Origin: Streptomyces griseoflavus
Lineage (GTDB): Bacteria > Actinomycetota > Actinomycetes > Streptomycetales > Streptomycetaceae
Reading direction: 5' to 3'
Assembly: GCF_014649995.1 (NCBI RefSeq)
Contig: NZ_BMUC01000009.1
Location: forward strand, 221,466-285,465
DNA length: 64,000 nucleotides
The translations under genes and the position numbers were made by a program. The notes under the pieces were generated by a model. The model did no database searches. It saw only the letters and a program-made list of their open reading frames with translations, and was not told the DNA's origin. Shown here piece by piece: positions 16,606 to 23,168 of the stretch (its first letter is position 1; every line of letters starts with the position of its first letter).

Positions 16606-16640
16606 GAGTGCCCGCCCCTGATGCGTGGGGGCGGGCACTC
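16606..16640. terminator. Bidirectional terminator hairpin
   Basis: GAGTGCCCGCCCC pairs perfectly with GGGGCGGGCACTC over a 9-base loop. It lies just downstream of the minus-strand gene ending at 16647 and can also stop read-through from the Ro side. Confidence 0.75.
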
Positions 16641-16646
16641 GTGCTG

Positions 16647-16862
16647 TCAGTGCTCCCACATCTCTGGCCCGCCGCCCCGCCACTCGATCAGCCCGGTGCG
16701 CACCACGTCCATCTCGTCGAACGACTGCAGCCCGGCTTCCTGTATGAAGGCGGCGACGTCCCGCACGGAGAACGCACGCCCGGCGATCTGTCCGTCGATG
16801 CGGATGCGCCGGCCGCCGTCCTCATCGGGCGGGTAGACGACGACGGGGCGATCGGTGGCCAT
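16647..16862 (-). CDS. Small phage/element protein, unknown
   Basis: The 71-residue protein reads MATDRPVVVYPPDEDGG and then IDGQIAGRAFSVRDVAAFIQ, an alpha/beta pattern without a known motif. It starts at 16862 and is divergent from the gene at 16922; it ends at a strong hairpin terminator. Codon use is normal for the region. It is one of several short genes typical of the early region of Streptomyces prophages. Confidence 0.6.
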   Translation of the reverse strand: MATDRPVVVYPPDEDGGRRIRIDGQIAGRAFSVRDVAAFIQEAGLQSFDEMDVVRTGLIEWRGGGPEMWEH

Positions 16863-16921
16863 GCGTCCAGGGTGCGGGCCCCGGCGGGCGGGCGCGCGGC
16901 GGGAGGGGCCATGCTGGGGAC

Positions 16922-17116
16922 GTGCACCCGGACCGGTACCACGTGACCCTCGTCCTTGCGGGCCGGCCTGCGCTGCATGGCTGGTGGGGGAGTGAGCCGA
17001 TCGCCCGCGCCCAGTTCACCGGGCTCGTCGGCCGGTACGGGCAGCCCGGTACCCGTATCACCCTGGTTGACGAGGAGACCGGCGCGACGTTGACGGAGTG
17101 GCCCGAGACGTCGTGA
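16922..17116 (+). CDS. Small phage/element protein, unknown
   Basis: The 64-residue protein starts at GTG 16922 (MHPDRYHVTLVLAGRPALHGWWG) and consists of beta-strand-like segments ending ITLVDEETGATLTEWPETS. No domain is recognised. It is divergent from the gene at 16647-16862, with about 60 bp between them, and is followed 36 bp later by another small gene on the same strand. Confidence 0.55.
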   Translation: MHPDRYHVTLVLAGRPALHGWWGSEPIARAQFTGLVGRYGQPGTRITLVDEETGATLTEWPETS

Positions 17117-17152
17117 GCCTCTGCCATCCTGGCGGGGAGCAGAGGAGACGCC

Positions 17153-17485
17153 ATGGCCTACCGCCCGTACCCGAACGTCGACCGCGCCCTCAACCAGGTC
17201 GGCCGCCACTATCAGGTCCAGCCCGTCGTGGAGTTGGAGTGCCTGCGCCCGATGAGCGAGTCCTTCACCCGACTGCGGGAGAGCGCGCGGAAGGTCCTCG
17301 CGGACCAGCCTGGCCGCTATGTCCTGTCGACGCGACGGGACTCCGGGCAGATCAGGGTGACCGGTGGCGAGTCGTCGTCGGGAATCGCCATCGACAGCAT
17401 CCGCCCGTGGACGCGCTCGGAGGTCGAAGGCTGGTACCGCGGGGAAGGCTCGCCGCGCCCCGGCACTGTCAGCGGGTCCTCGTAG
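17153..17485 (+). CDS. Small phage/element protein, unknown
   Basis: A 110-residue protein starts at ATG 17153 after AGAGGAGA. It begins MAYRPYPNVDRALNQVGRHY and holds a helical stretch (SFTRLRESARKVLADQ) followed by beta strands with STRRDSGQIRVTGG. It reads like a small regulatory or scaffold protein often found beside phage genes, but I recognise no family. It converges on the XRE gene, with a terminator between. Confidence 0.6.
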   Translation: MAYRPYPNVDRALNQVGRHYQVQPVVELECLRPMSESFTRLRESARKVLADQPGRYVLSTRRDSGQIRVTGGESSSGIAIDSIRPWTRSEVEGWYRGEGSPRPGTVSGSS

Positions 17486-17526
17486 ACTGGTCGCACTATC
17501 AGCCCATGCTTGGCGCTGAGCTGAGC

Positions 17527-17558
17527 CGCCCCGCCGGTTGTCACGGACCGACGGGGCG
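17527..17558. terminator. Bidirectional terminator between convergent genes
   Basis: CGCCCCGCCGGT (17527-17538) pairs with ACCGACGGGGCG (17547-17558), one mismatch, between the ends of 17153-17485 (+) and 17567-17884 (-). Confidence 0.7.
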
Positions 17559-17566
17559 CGCTGCTG

Positions 17567-17884
17567 TCAGGGGTCGATGATTTGGAGAAGCTCGTCTGCC
17601 GCTCCGGCCTGGAGTTCCTGCTCGGTGTAGCCGATCGCCTGGAAGTGAGCCGCCGTCGCAACGATCTGCCGGTCTAGGCCCAAGCCGACGGTGATAGCCG
17701 AGACGAGTTGAGGCGTCACCTTGAAGCCCTTGCCGGTGATGATGTTCCCCACGAGACTCTTGCTGGGAGCCCAGCTCGACTGCGGGTCCACGGCAGAGGC
17801 AGCGAACTCGCGCGTGGTCATGCGACGGCCTTCTCCCACGTGCAGCATCATGAGCTCGGTGAGCGCGTCTCGCTGCTGATACAT
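17567..17884 (-). CDS. XRE-like helix-turn-helix regulator
   Basis: The 105-residue protein starts at 17884 (MYQQRDALTELMMLH), with GGAGG nine bases upstream. A helix-turn-helix region is visible at about 20-75: REFAASAV, then SWAPSKSLVGNIITGKGFKVTP with the SLVGNI recognition-like helix, then VSAITVGLGLDRQIV. This layout fits small phage-type repressors of the XRE superfamily. It is the last gene of a three-gene minus-strand set (18299 to 17567) facing the operator pair at 18316-18365, so it may bind those palindromes. Confidence 0.68.
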   Translation of the reverse strand: MYQQRDALTELMMLHVGEGRRMTTREFAASAVDPQSSWAPSKSLVGNIITGKGFKVTPQLVSAITVGLGLDRQIVATAAHFQAIGYTEQELQAGAADELLQIIDP

Positions 17885-17888
17885 GCCG

Positions 17889-18086
17889 TCAGTCCTCCGG
17901 GTGCCGGACGGCCCGCTTGAGTGCCATCTCGACCTTGTGCCGGTCGGCCCTCGTCTCGGCCGCGAACGCGGCCACCCCCGCCTGCACGGCGTCGGCCTGC
18001 TCGACGGTGAGAGTCCCGGCCTGGATCGCCGCCCACGCGGTGCGTTCGAGGTCAAGCAGGGGGGTGGGGAAGTCGAAGGTGCTCAC
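17889..18086 (-). CDS. Small helical protein cotranscribed with XRE regulator
   Basis: The 65-residue product starts MSTFDFPTPLLDLERTAW and is almost wholly helical and Ala-rich, with basic ends (RADRHKVEMALKRAVRH). It ends four bases before the XRE start at 17884, so the two are coupled. No motif is recognised; a partner or antirepressor role is only a guess. Confidence 0.6.
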   Translation of the reverse strand: MSTFDFPTPLLDLERTAWAAIQAGTLTVEQADAVQAGVAAFAAETRADRHKVEMALKRAVRHPED

Positions 18087-18095
18087 GGGCGGATC

Positions 18096-18299
18096 CTATG
18101 CCGGGCCGTCCTGTGGCTCGGGGGCGGCTGGCCGTCGCGGGTGGTCGGCGCCGACGCGGCGGACGTACCACTCCATGAAGCGGCGGAGTTCGGCTGACCG
18201 GTCGCTGTCCGCGCGCGTGACTGCGTCGCCGAAGTCGGTCCAGAGCTGGTCGTCGACTCCGCGCACGCCGCGCAGTTTCTCCCGGTGCTTGTTCGCCAT
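18096..18299 (-). CDS. Small helical protein at head of the minus-strand set
   Basis: The 67-residue product reads MANKHREKLRGVRGVDDQLW and then ELRRFMEWYVRRVGAD, a basic amphipathic helical protein. It starts at 18299, only 16 bp from the first operator palindrome, so it is the promoter-proximal gene of the minus-strand set 18299-17567. A short DNA-binding or partner protein is plausible. The family is not recognised. Confidence 0.6.
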   Translation of the reverse strand: MANKHREKLRGVRGVDDQLWTDFGDAVTRADSDRSAELRRFMEWYVRRVGADHPRRPAAPEPQDGPA

Positions 18300-18315
18300 G
18301 AGGCAATCATGCCGG

Positions 18316-18365
18316 GGTGGTTGACCACCTGTCTACGGGGTGCGAACATGTCAGTGGTTAACCAC
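18316..18365. promoter_or_regulatory. Divergent control region with two palindromic operators
   Basis: GGTGGTTGACCACC (18316-18329) and GTGGTTAACCAC (18354-18365) are near-identical palindromes with centres 37 bp apart. TTGACC in the first could be the -35 of a rightward promoter, with GAACAT about 17 bp downstream as a poor -10. The second palindrome would then cover the start site. It sits between genes 18299 (-) and 18385 (+). Confidence 0.65.
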
Positions 18366-18384
18366 CTTTGGTCAGGGAGGAAAG

Positions 18385-18564
18385 ATGGCGAAGGTGCTGA
18401 AGGTCGGCGTCGAAATGGGCGGCTCCAAGGATGAGGCCGACATCGCGCTGCCCGACGACTGGGACGGGATGAGTCCCGAAGAGCAGAGGCAGTGGGCGGA
18501 CGAGGTACTTGACGTCCACGTCTCCAACAACGTCAACGCCTGGTGGAACGTGGAGGACGAGTAG
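18385..18564 (+). CDS. Small acidic phage/element protein
   Basis: The 59-residue protein starts at ATG 18385 behind GGGAGG. It begins MAKVLKVGVEMGGSKDEADI and is strongly acidic, with many tryptophans near the end (NNVNAWWNVEDE). It is the first gene right of the operator pair and abuts the next gene with no gap. The family is not recognised; small acidic proteins of this kind can be DNA mimics, but that is speculative. Confidence 0.62.
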   Translation: MAKVLKVGVEMGGSKDEADIALPDDWDGMSPEEQRQWADEVLDVHVSNNVNAWWNVEDE

Positions 18565-18861
18565 ATGGAGACCGCTGCGGCCGGTCGCCCCCTTCGATGC
18601 ACCAAGTGCGGCAGTCAAGTCAACGTCGTGGAAGACGTCGACGGGACCGTCGATTGGGGTCTCGCCGTGGTGGACGAGGATGGCACGGTCCGGCCCGCCG
18701 TGCGACACATGGAGTTCCATACCGGAGAGCCAGTGCGCACCCGCGCCGTGTGCGACGACCCGAGTTGCGGCCACCAATGGACGCTACGGCGTCGCTTCGA
18801 CCCCACTCGCGGCGAGGAGCCCTCACGTAGCTACTCGCCCGTCAGAGGATGGAGCGGCTAA
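18565..18861 (+). CDS. Zinc-ribbon-like small protein
   Basis: The 98-residue protein starts at ATG 18565, immediately after the previous TAG. It has CTKC near residues 12-15 and CDDPSC near 63-68, followed by GHQWTLRRRF, a typical zinc-ribbon layout with a central acidic insert. It is probably a nucleic-acid- or protein-binding accessory. It is cotranscribed with the acidic protein and ends before a strong terminator. Confidence 0.6.
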   Translation: METAAAGRPLRCTKCGSQVNVVEDVDGTVDWGLAVVDEDGTVRPAVRHMEFHTGEPVRTRAVCDDPSCGHQWTLRRRFDPTRGEEPSRSYSPVRGWSG

Positions 18862-18897
18862 AGGTCCGGCCTGACGAATGGCGCCTGCACGACACAG

Positions 18898-18930
18898 CGC
18901 CCCCGACCTAGGGAAAGTAGGTCGGGGGCG
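18898..18930. terminator. Bidirectional terminator
   Basis: CGCCCCCGACCTA pairs perfectly over 13 bp with TAGGTCGGGGGCG, loop GGGAAAG, followed by TTCGCATTT on the plus strand. It separates the plus-strand pair from the convergent minus-strand genes. Confidence 0.85.
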
Positions 18931-18943
18931 TTCGCATTTCAGC

Positions 18944-19165
18944 CTACGCCGCCTTGACGATCTCCTCGCGGACGGCCTGCACCCACTCATCCCGCAGGCG
19001 TTCGTACCGCTCCCGCGTCGGCCCCCACAACCAACCACCCGTCGCCACAAGCAGCGCACGGATCTCCGCATCGACCACGACAGACGGCCGCGCGGAACCC
19101 TGCGCCAGGGAGTTGGGGGACATGCTCCTGATCGTATCCGCGGCCTCTGACAGGGGGCTACGCAT
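18944..19165 (-). CDS. Small protein cotranslated with GntR regulator
   Basis: The 73-residue product starts MRSPLSEAADTIRSMSPN, with the helical tail YERLRDEWVQAVREEIVK. It overlaps the upstream GntR gene by eight bases, so it is translationally coupled to it. No domain is recognised. It might be a co-regulator or simply a hitch-hiking element gene. Confidence 0.58.
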   Translation of the reverse strand: MRSPLSEAADTIRSMSPNSLAQGSARPSVVVDAEIRALLVATGGWLWGPTRERYERLRDEWVQAVREEIVKAA

Positions 19166-19403
19166 TCGGCGGCTGCGGCAACTCCGTGACGAACGTGCCG
19201 ATCCCCGGTTGCATCTCCGCCAGGCCGGCCGTCCGCAGCTCTTTCAATACCCGCTTCGCCGTCACCTGGCTGATGCCGAACTCGTCGCACACAGCCATCG
19301 CGGAGGGGAGCCGACTCTCGGGCGGGTAGGTGCCGTCCAGGATCCGCTCGGACATCACGGCGTACACCTGCCGCCACCTCGGAATCTCCGGCTCCCACTT
19401 CAT
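19158..19403 (-). CDS. GntR-family winged-helix regulator without effector domain
   Basis: The 81-residue protein is just the DNA-binding domain: WRQVYAVMSERILDGTYPPESRLPS, then CDEFGISQVTAKRVLKELRTAGL and the wing GIGTFVTELP. Full-size GntR regulators have a C-terminal ligand domain, which is absent here, as in short regulators of Streptomyces mobile elements. It likely controls its own divergent promoter region; the palindrome CTGCAATTGCAG lies 85 bp from its start codon. Confidence 0.85.
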   Translation of the reverse strand: MKWEPEIPRWRQVYAVMSERILDGTYPPESRLPSAMAVCDEFGISQVTAKRVLKELRTAGLAEMQPGIGTFVTELPQPPNA

Positions 19404-19487
19404 GATCCGGGACCGTAAGCGGGCAGGCCCGACTGAGCGAGACCAGACAGCGCAGACGGCCTATACCGCCTATCCCGCAGGGGTACT

Positions 19488-19499
19488 CTGCAATTGCAG
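19488..19499. promoter_or_regulatory. Perfect palindrome in the GntR divergent promoter
   Basis: CTGCAATTGCAG is a 12-bp perfect palindrome between the GntR gene (-) and the gene at 19561 (+). It overlaps a possible rightward -10 (TACTCT, 19484-19489) and is a natural candidate operator for the GntR protein. Confidence 0.45.
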
Positions 19500-19560
19500 G
19501 ACCCCCGCGACCGCGCGACCGGCCCGGGGGCATGGCCGACAGCCGCAAGGAGCCGTCAGC

Positions 19561-19815
19561 GTGGACGAGCGTAAAGAGCAAAAGCCACCCGCCGGAAGAC
19601 GGGCGACACTCCCACCCCCCAGCGTGCGCCTCAGCCCCGTGCAGGAGGCGTGGCAGCGGTACGTCCGCCACAGCCTCCGCCTATGCGACACCTGCCGGCG
19701 CGTCGACGGCAGCGCCTGCGAGGACGCCGAGACGCTGTACGCCGACTATCAGCGGATCGCGCACGCCGCCATGGATCATGTGGCCGGTCGGGCGCCGTTG
19801 CCGGATGGGCAATGA
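19561..19815 (+). CDS. Small element protein, unknown
   Basis: The 84-residue product starts at GTG 19561 after AAGGAG (spacing 8). It has a Pro/Arg-rich start and a helical core (VQEAWQRYVRHSLRLCDTCRRVDG) with CDTC plus one more cysteine (SACEDA), possibly a small metal site. It is divergent from GntR. It is the kind of short gene often carried by actinomycete integrative elements. Confidence 0.6.
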   Translation: MDERKEQKPPAGRRATLPPPSVRLSPVQEAWQRYVRHSLRLCDTCRRVDGSACEDAETLYADYQRIAHAAMDHVAGRAPLPDGQ

Positions 19816-19998
19816 TCTCCACCGTGGTGTTGTCCTCCAGGAAAGCCCAGGCCACAGGCTGCACTGCCAGTCACGGAAACGGTGCGGACGCGCACGCTCC
19901 GCAAGAAAATGGGTGGCGCGACCCACTTCCCTGAGCGTTCAACTTGTTGTTGACTTTCCGTCGATAACCACGGTCAGGAAAGCGGCCGCCCCGGTGCC

Positions 19999-20238
19999 CT
20001 AGCCGTGCAGGAGGTCGGTCACGTGCACACCCAGAACCCAAGCGACCTTCCGGAGAGTCCCGATCCGCACATCCACCGTGCCGGCCTCGATGGCCTGATA
20101 GGTGGAGCGGGAGATGCGGGCGGCCAGGAACACGGACTCCTGCGTGCGGTTTTGCCTCAGGCGCGTGACGCGGATGCGGTCGCCGATGGCGCGCTGCTCC
20201 GCGAGGAGCCAGTCGTCGTCATCGGGGAGCGTGGGCAC
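19999..20238 (-). CDS. XRE-family helix-turn-helix regulator
   Basis: The 79-residue protein carries a standard Cro/C1 HTH at about 20-75: IGDRIRVTRLRQNRTQESVFLAA, then the recognition helix in SRSTYQAIEAGTVDVRIGTL and WVLGVHVTDLL. It has no extra domain. It is transcribed away from an intergenic region (20239-20487) that contains an SOS-box-like site and a perfect hairpin, so it is a good candidate for the lysogeny or element repressor. Confidence 0.85.
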   Translation of the reverse strand: MPTLPDDDDWLLAEQRAIGDRIRVTRLRQNRTQESVFLAARISRSTYQAIEAGTVDVRIGTLRKVAWVLGVHVTDLLHG

Positions 20239-20366
20239 GGGTCACACGCTCGACCGAAGATGATCATAAGTCAGCCCTGTTTACCGGGCATTCTGTGATC
20301 TTGAATCCGGCCCAGCCCTGCGGTGGAATGGCGTATGTCGCAGGGCTCCATGCGGTGTCCGACAAT

Positions 20367-20395
20367 CGAACAAACGTTCACTCGAAAGAGTGAAC
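20367..20395. promoter_or_regulatory. SOS-box-like site overlapping a perfect hairpin
   Basis: CGAACAAACGTTCA (20367-20380) matches the Gram-positive LexA consensus CGAACnnnnGTTYG except at the last base. It overlaps GTTCACTC (20376-20383), GAAA, GAGTGAAC (20388-20395), an 8-bp hairpin. The site lies between the XRE regulator (-) and the gene at 20488 (+). Confidence 0.5.
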
Positions 20396-20487
20396 CCCAT
20401 GCTCAGCGTGCATCCGGACGTGCAGCCGGGGCACCAGGGCACCGCCACCCCCCTGCGCCCACAGCCGGTCGACTCAAGGAGCGCCCG

Positions 20488-20748
20488 ATGGAAAGACTGC
20501 AGATCCTCGCCCGATACGACTGGGCCGACGGATGCTGCTTCCGGCACCCCAGCAAGGGGGAGGTGCCAACAGCTCCGGTCGGCCTGGTCCTCCCGCCCGG
20601 GAATGGCGGCCACGAAGTGCGTGCCTGCGTCGGCTGCGTCATTGCGATGGAGGACATGAAACGTGAATCGAGTCGTCGCGCCACAGGGAACTGCCAGCCC
20701 ACCGAGCGGCGGTCGTCGCCCAGCTCAGCACCGCCCCGAGAGGTCTAG
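20488..20748 (+). CDS. Small cysteine-containing element protein
   Basis: The 86-residue protein starts at ATG 20488 after AAGGAG (spacing 7). It reads MERLQILARYDWADGCCFRHP and contains ACVGCVIAMEDMKR, so four cysteines could form a metal site. The C-terminus is Ser/Pro-rich. It lies downstream of the XRE divergent promoter and the SOS-like site. I recognise no family, but proteins with this cysteine pattern occur in Streptomyces element regions. Confidence 0.6.
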   Translation: MERLQILARYDWADGCCFRHPSKGEVPTAPVGLVLPPGNGGHEVRACVGCVIAMEDMKRESSRRATGNCQPTERRSSPSSAPPREV

Positions 20749-20789
20749 ATGCGGGGAGGATCTGGGGAGCGAGGGCCCGCGGGGAGTCC

Positions 20790-21008
20790 TTGGGGAGACC
20801 CAGAAACGCCACTCGACACCACGGGGTACCATTCACGACCACTGGAAACCACCAGTTCAGAGGGACGACGCCTTCCGTCGGAGCATCACCCACGGGTGGC
20901 ACCGCCCTCGCCTGGCAGAACACGGCTTACAACCAGCCTCCGCACACCGGCTTCTTCATAGGAGCCGGCATGCCGACCCCACCGAGGCCGACGGTGTACG
21001 CGCCCTGA
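20790..21008 (+). CDS. Doubtful small open frame before the prophage/host junction
   Basis: A 72-codon frame with a possible TTG start has good third-position G/C in its second half (TALAWQNTAYNQPPHTGFF). No ribosome site or domain is apparent, and overlapping frames on both strands are also open. It may be a remnant near the right end of the integrated element. It is listed because the stretch 20749-21034 otherwise has no gene. Confidence 0.25.
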   Translation: MGRPRNATRHHGVPFTTTGNHQFRGTTPSVGASPTGGTALAWQNTAYNQPPHTGFFIGAGMPTPPRPTVYAP

Positions 21009-21034
21009 ACCCCCGACCGGCGGGAACGCACCAC

Positions 21035-21074
21035 GGCGCCCCGCTCCCCCGCTTCGGCGGGGGAGCGGGGCGCC
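21035..21074. terminator. Strong hairpin terminator at the prophage/host side
   Basis: GGCGCCCCGCTCCCCCGC pairs perfectly over 18 bp with its complement around a TTCG loop. It is almost the same as the stem at 12231-12270. It also lies 12 bp beyond the stop of the minus-strand lipoprotein gene and would end that transcript. Confidence 0.85.
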
Positions 21075-21085
21075 TCGCCGTCCGC

Positions 21086-21718
21086 TCAACCAGTGATCGT
21101 GCCGCTGAACTCCGGGAAGTCGAGGCTGAAGTCGTCACTGCTGCGCTGCACCGTCACCACGATCTTCTTGCCGTACTTCGTCTCGATGGTGTTGTCGTGG
21201 TTCTTCGTCGTCGACACCCCCGGCGCCAGTCGGCCCTCGAGCGGCTGCGACCCGTTCTCGAAAAGGGTGAAGGCGGCCTCGCCTCCGTTCGTGGCCCCCT
21301 CGACGATGAGCGACAGGTCGTCCAGAGCCACGGGCTTCTTGCCGCCGTTCTCCAGCTTCAGACCCACCCGGAAGCCGATGCTGCCGGGCTCCGCCGACTC
21401 CAGCAGGTCCTCGTTGTAGTCGGTGAACACCTTCGCGTCCACCACGGTCACCTCCAGCCCGTCCGGCCATGTGTAGGGCTCCCCGAACTCCAGGCCGACG
21501 GCCTGCCGGCCGGTGCTGTCCCCGCCCGGTTCGGCTCCCTCGTCGGAGCAGTGGGCCATCCAGTCGGCCTGGCTGATGTTCTCGTCCATGCAGTCGACCG
21601 CCGGTGCGGTCGTGGAAGCCTTGCCCTTCGCTTCCGTGCCGCCGTCGTCTCCACCGCCGCACGCGGTGAGTGCGGCCAGCAGCAGGGCGGCCGTGGCCGC
21701 AGTGGCGCGAACGCGCAT
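21086..21718 (-). CDS. Secreted lipoprotein with DUF4352-like domain
   Basis: The 210-residue lipoprotein starts at 21718 (MRVRATAATAALLLA). The lipobox LTAC is at about 18-21, followed by a Gly/Asp-rich linker. The mature part (about 75-210) has an immunoglobulin-like beta pattern: EVTVVDAKVFTDYNE, GFRVGLKLENGGKKPV, ALDDLSLIVEGATNGG and VVTVQRS, as in DUF4352-type extracellular domains. It is the first clearly chromosomal gene right of the prophage. Its function is unknown; such proteins often bind or sense at the membrane surface. Confidence 0.8.
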   Translation of the reverse strand: MRVRATAATAALLLAALTACGGGDDGGTEAKGKASTTAPAVDCMDENISQADWMAHCSDEGAEPGGDSTGRQAVGLEFGEPYTWPDGLEVTVVDAKVFTDYNEDLLESAEPGSIGFRVGLKLENGGKKPVALDDLSLIVEGATNGGEAAFTLFENGSQPLEGRLAPGVSTTKNHDNTIETKYGKKIVVTVQRSSDDFSLDFPEFSGTITG

Positions 21719-21825
21719 AAGTCCCCCCAAGGTTGAACGTCGGATCACCGTAGACCGGCCGCGGGCAAGGTGCCGGGCGCTGTCACCGAGCCGTGACACA
21801 AGATCACCCGAGTACGGGCCCGCCT

Positions 21826-22542
21826 TCACACCGCGAGCTGCCTGCACTCCCGAGCCCGCTCGACGGGCTCCCCGTCCGGCCCCGCCTGCACGCGGAACAG
21901 GCGGGCGCCGGGGACCCGTGTCACCGCCTCGTCGAGCCGGCCGTCGGTGAACAGGGCACCCACCCCGTCCTCCACGGCCCAGCCGGCGGGCAGCGTCCCG
22001 CCCGCCACGGCCGCCCGGTAGGAGTCACGACGGCCCGGCTCACTGTCGTAGTGCGGACACACCGAGCCGGGCAACAGCCCCAGCCCGTCCGGCAGATGCC
22101 TCAGCGGGCCGAAGGAGTCGGTGTGCGACCCCTCGGCCCAGCAGTTGGCCCCGGCACTGATCCCGCACAGCAGGGTGCCGAGCCCGTAGGCCTCCCGCAG
22201 CAGCCGGTCCACACCGTGCACGCGCCACACCGCCAGCAGGTTGGCGGTGTTGCCGCCCCCGACGTACACGACGTCCTGGGCGAGCAGGTGGTCCCGCAGC
22301 GCCTCGTCGGCCGACTCCCGCCGGAACAGCGGCAGCACCGACGGCTCGCAGTCACGCGCACCGAACGCGTCGAGGAACTTCTCCGCGTACCCGGGGGCGT
22401 CCCCGCCGGCCGTGGGGACGAAGCACACCCGCGGCCGGCGGCTGCGGGCGTGAGAGAGCATCCAGTCGTCCAGCAGCCCGTCGTCGTCGGTGGAGAAGCC
22501 CCCGCCGAGGAGGGCGATACGGCGTGCCGGGACGTCCGTCAT
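21826..22542 (-). CDS. Peptidase E-like S51 family serine peptidase
   Basis: The 238-residue cytosolic enzyme has the S51 layout. RIALLGGGFS opens the fold, DVVYVGGGNTANLL forms the oxyanion region, and LLCGISAGANCWA contains the nucleophile serine (G-I-S-A-G). CPHYDSE supplies the histidine region. Peptidase E cleaves Asp-X dipeptides; cyanophycinases are relatives. The ATG at 22542 overlaps the upstream kinase gene by four bases, so the two form a pair. The true substrate is not known. Confidence 0.82.
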   Translation of the reverse strand: MTDVPARRIALLGGGFSTDDDGLLDDWMLSHARSRRPRVCFVPTAGGDAPGYAEKFLDAFGARDCEPSVLPLFRRESADEALRDHLLAQDVVYVGGGNTANLLAVWRVHGVDRLLREAYGLGTLLCGISAGANCWAEGSHTDSFGPLRHLPDGLGLLPGSVCPHYDSEPGRRDSYRAAVAGGTLPAGWAVEDGVGALFTDGRLDEAVTRVPGARLFRVQAGPDGEPVERARECRQLAV

Positions 22543-23159
22543 CGGGCACCCGCCGGCACGTCGTCGGGGCGGGGCGTGCTCCGCAGTCTCTCGAACGCGG
22601 TGGGGGAGGTCTGCCGCGGGAGGAAGGCGCTGATCCGCCCGGCGCAGTCCGCCGCGCTGTTCGCCGCCGTGTCGCACTCGATGTCGTACACACCGTGGGA
22701 GTGGACCTGTGCGAACTGCCGGGCCGCGAGGCCGGCCGGGCGGTCGCCGCGGGCCTCCTCGCGCCGGCGCAGTTCCGCCAGTGGGCAGCGCACCCCCACC
22801 AGCACGACGTCCCGCGCGGGGAAGAGCTCCAGACAGTCCCGCAGGCGCCACTCCTCACTCAGCACGTGGTCGACGACCACGTTGTTCCCCGCGGCGGCCA
22901 TGCCGGCGACGGCCCGGTGGAAACCCCGCCAGGTGCGGTGCAGCACGCCGGGGAGGTCGTCGGCGGGGATCTCCCGGCGTGAGCGCATCGCGTGGAAGGA
23001 GTCCACGGGCATGTGGAAGTACGGCTCGTCCAGCACCCGCAGGAGTTCCCGCGCGATGCTGGACTTGCCCGAACTGGACGTGCCGTTCAGGAAGATGATG
23101 CGGCCGGGCACCCGTGGCTCCCTCGCTGTCGCCGGTGGAGTGGAGGGCCCATTCTCCAC
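22539..23159 (-). CDS. Chloramphenicol-phosphotransferase-like P-loop kinase
   Basis: The 206-residue protein has a P-loop, IIFLNGTSSSGKSSIARELL (about 21-40), a substrate region PYFHMPVDSFHAM and a DHVLSEEWRL motif, all typical of the CPT family of small-molecule kinases. Family members phosphorylate chloramphenicol or unknown metabolites; resistance should not be assumed. It begins at 23159 just after the GH74 gene and is coupled to the S51 peptidase by an overlap. The role of the pair is unknown. Confidence 0.78.
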   Translation of the reverse strand: MENGPSTPPATAREPRVPGRIIFLNGTSSSGKSSIARELLRVLDEPYFHMPVDSFHAMRSRREIPADDLPGVLHRTWRGFHRAVAGMAAAGNNVVVDHVLSEEWRLRDCLELFPARDVVLVGVRCPLAELRRREEARGDRPAGLAARQFAQVHSHGVYDIECDTAANSAADCAGRISAFLPRQTSPTAFERLRSTPRPDDVPAGAR

Positions 23160-23168
23160 CGGCGGGTC

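Noticed and set aside
20639-20923. A 94-codon minus-strand frame near the prophage right end
   Set aside because: No ribosome site or domain, it overlaps the better-supported gene at 20488-20748, and its composition is not clearly coding.
22539-23159. Chloramphenicol resistance gene
   Set aside because: The family is shared by many small-molecule kinases and nothing in the context points to chloramphenicol.
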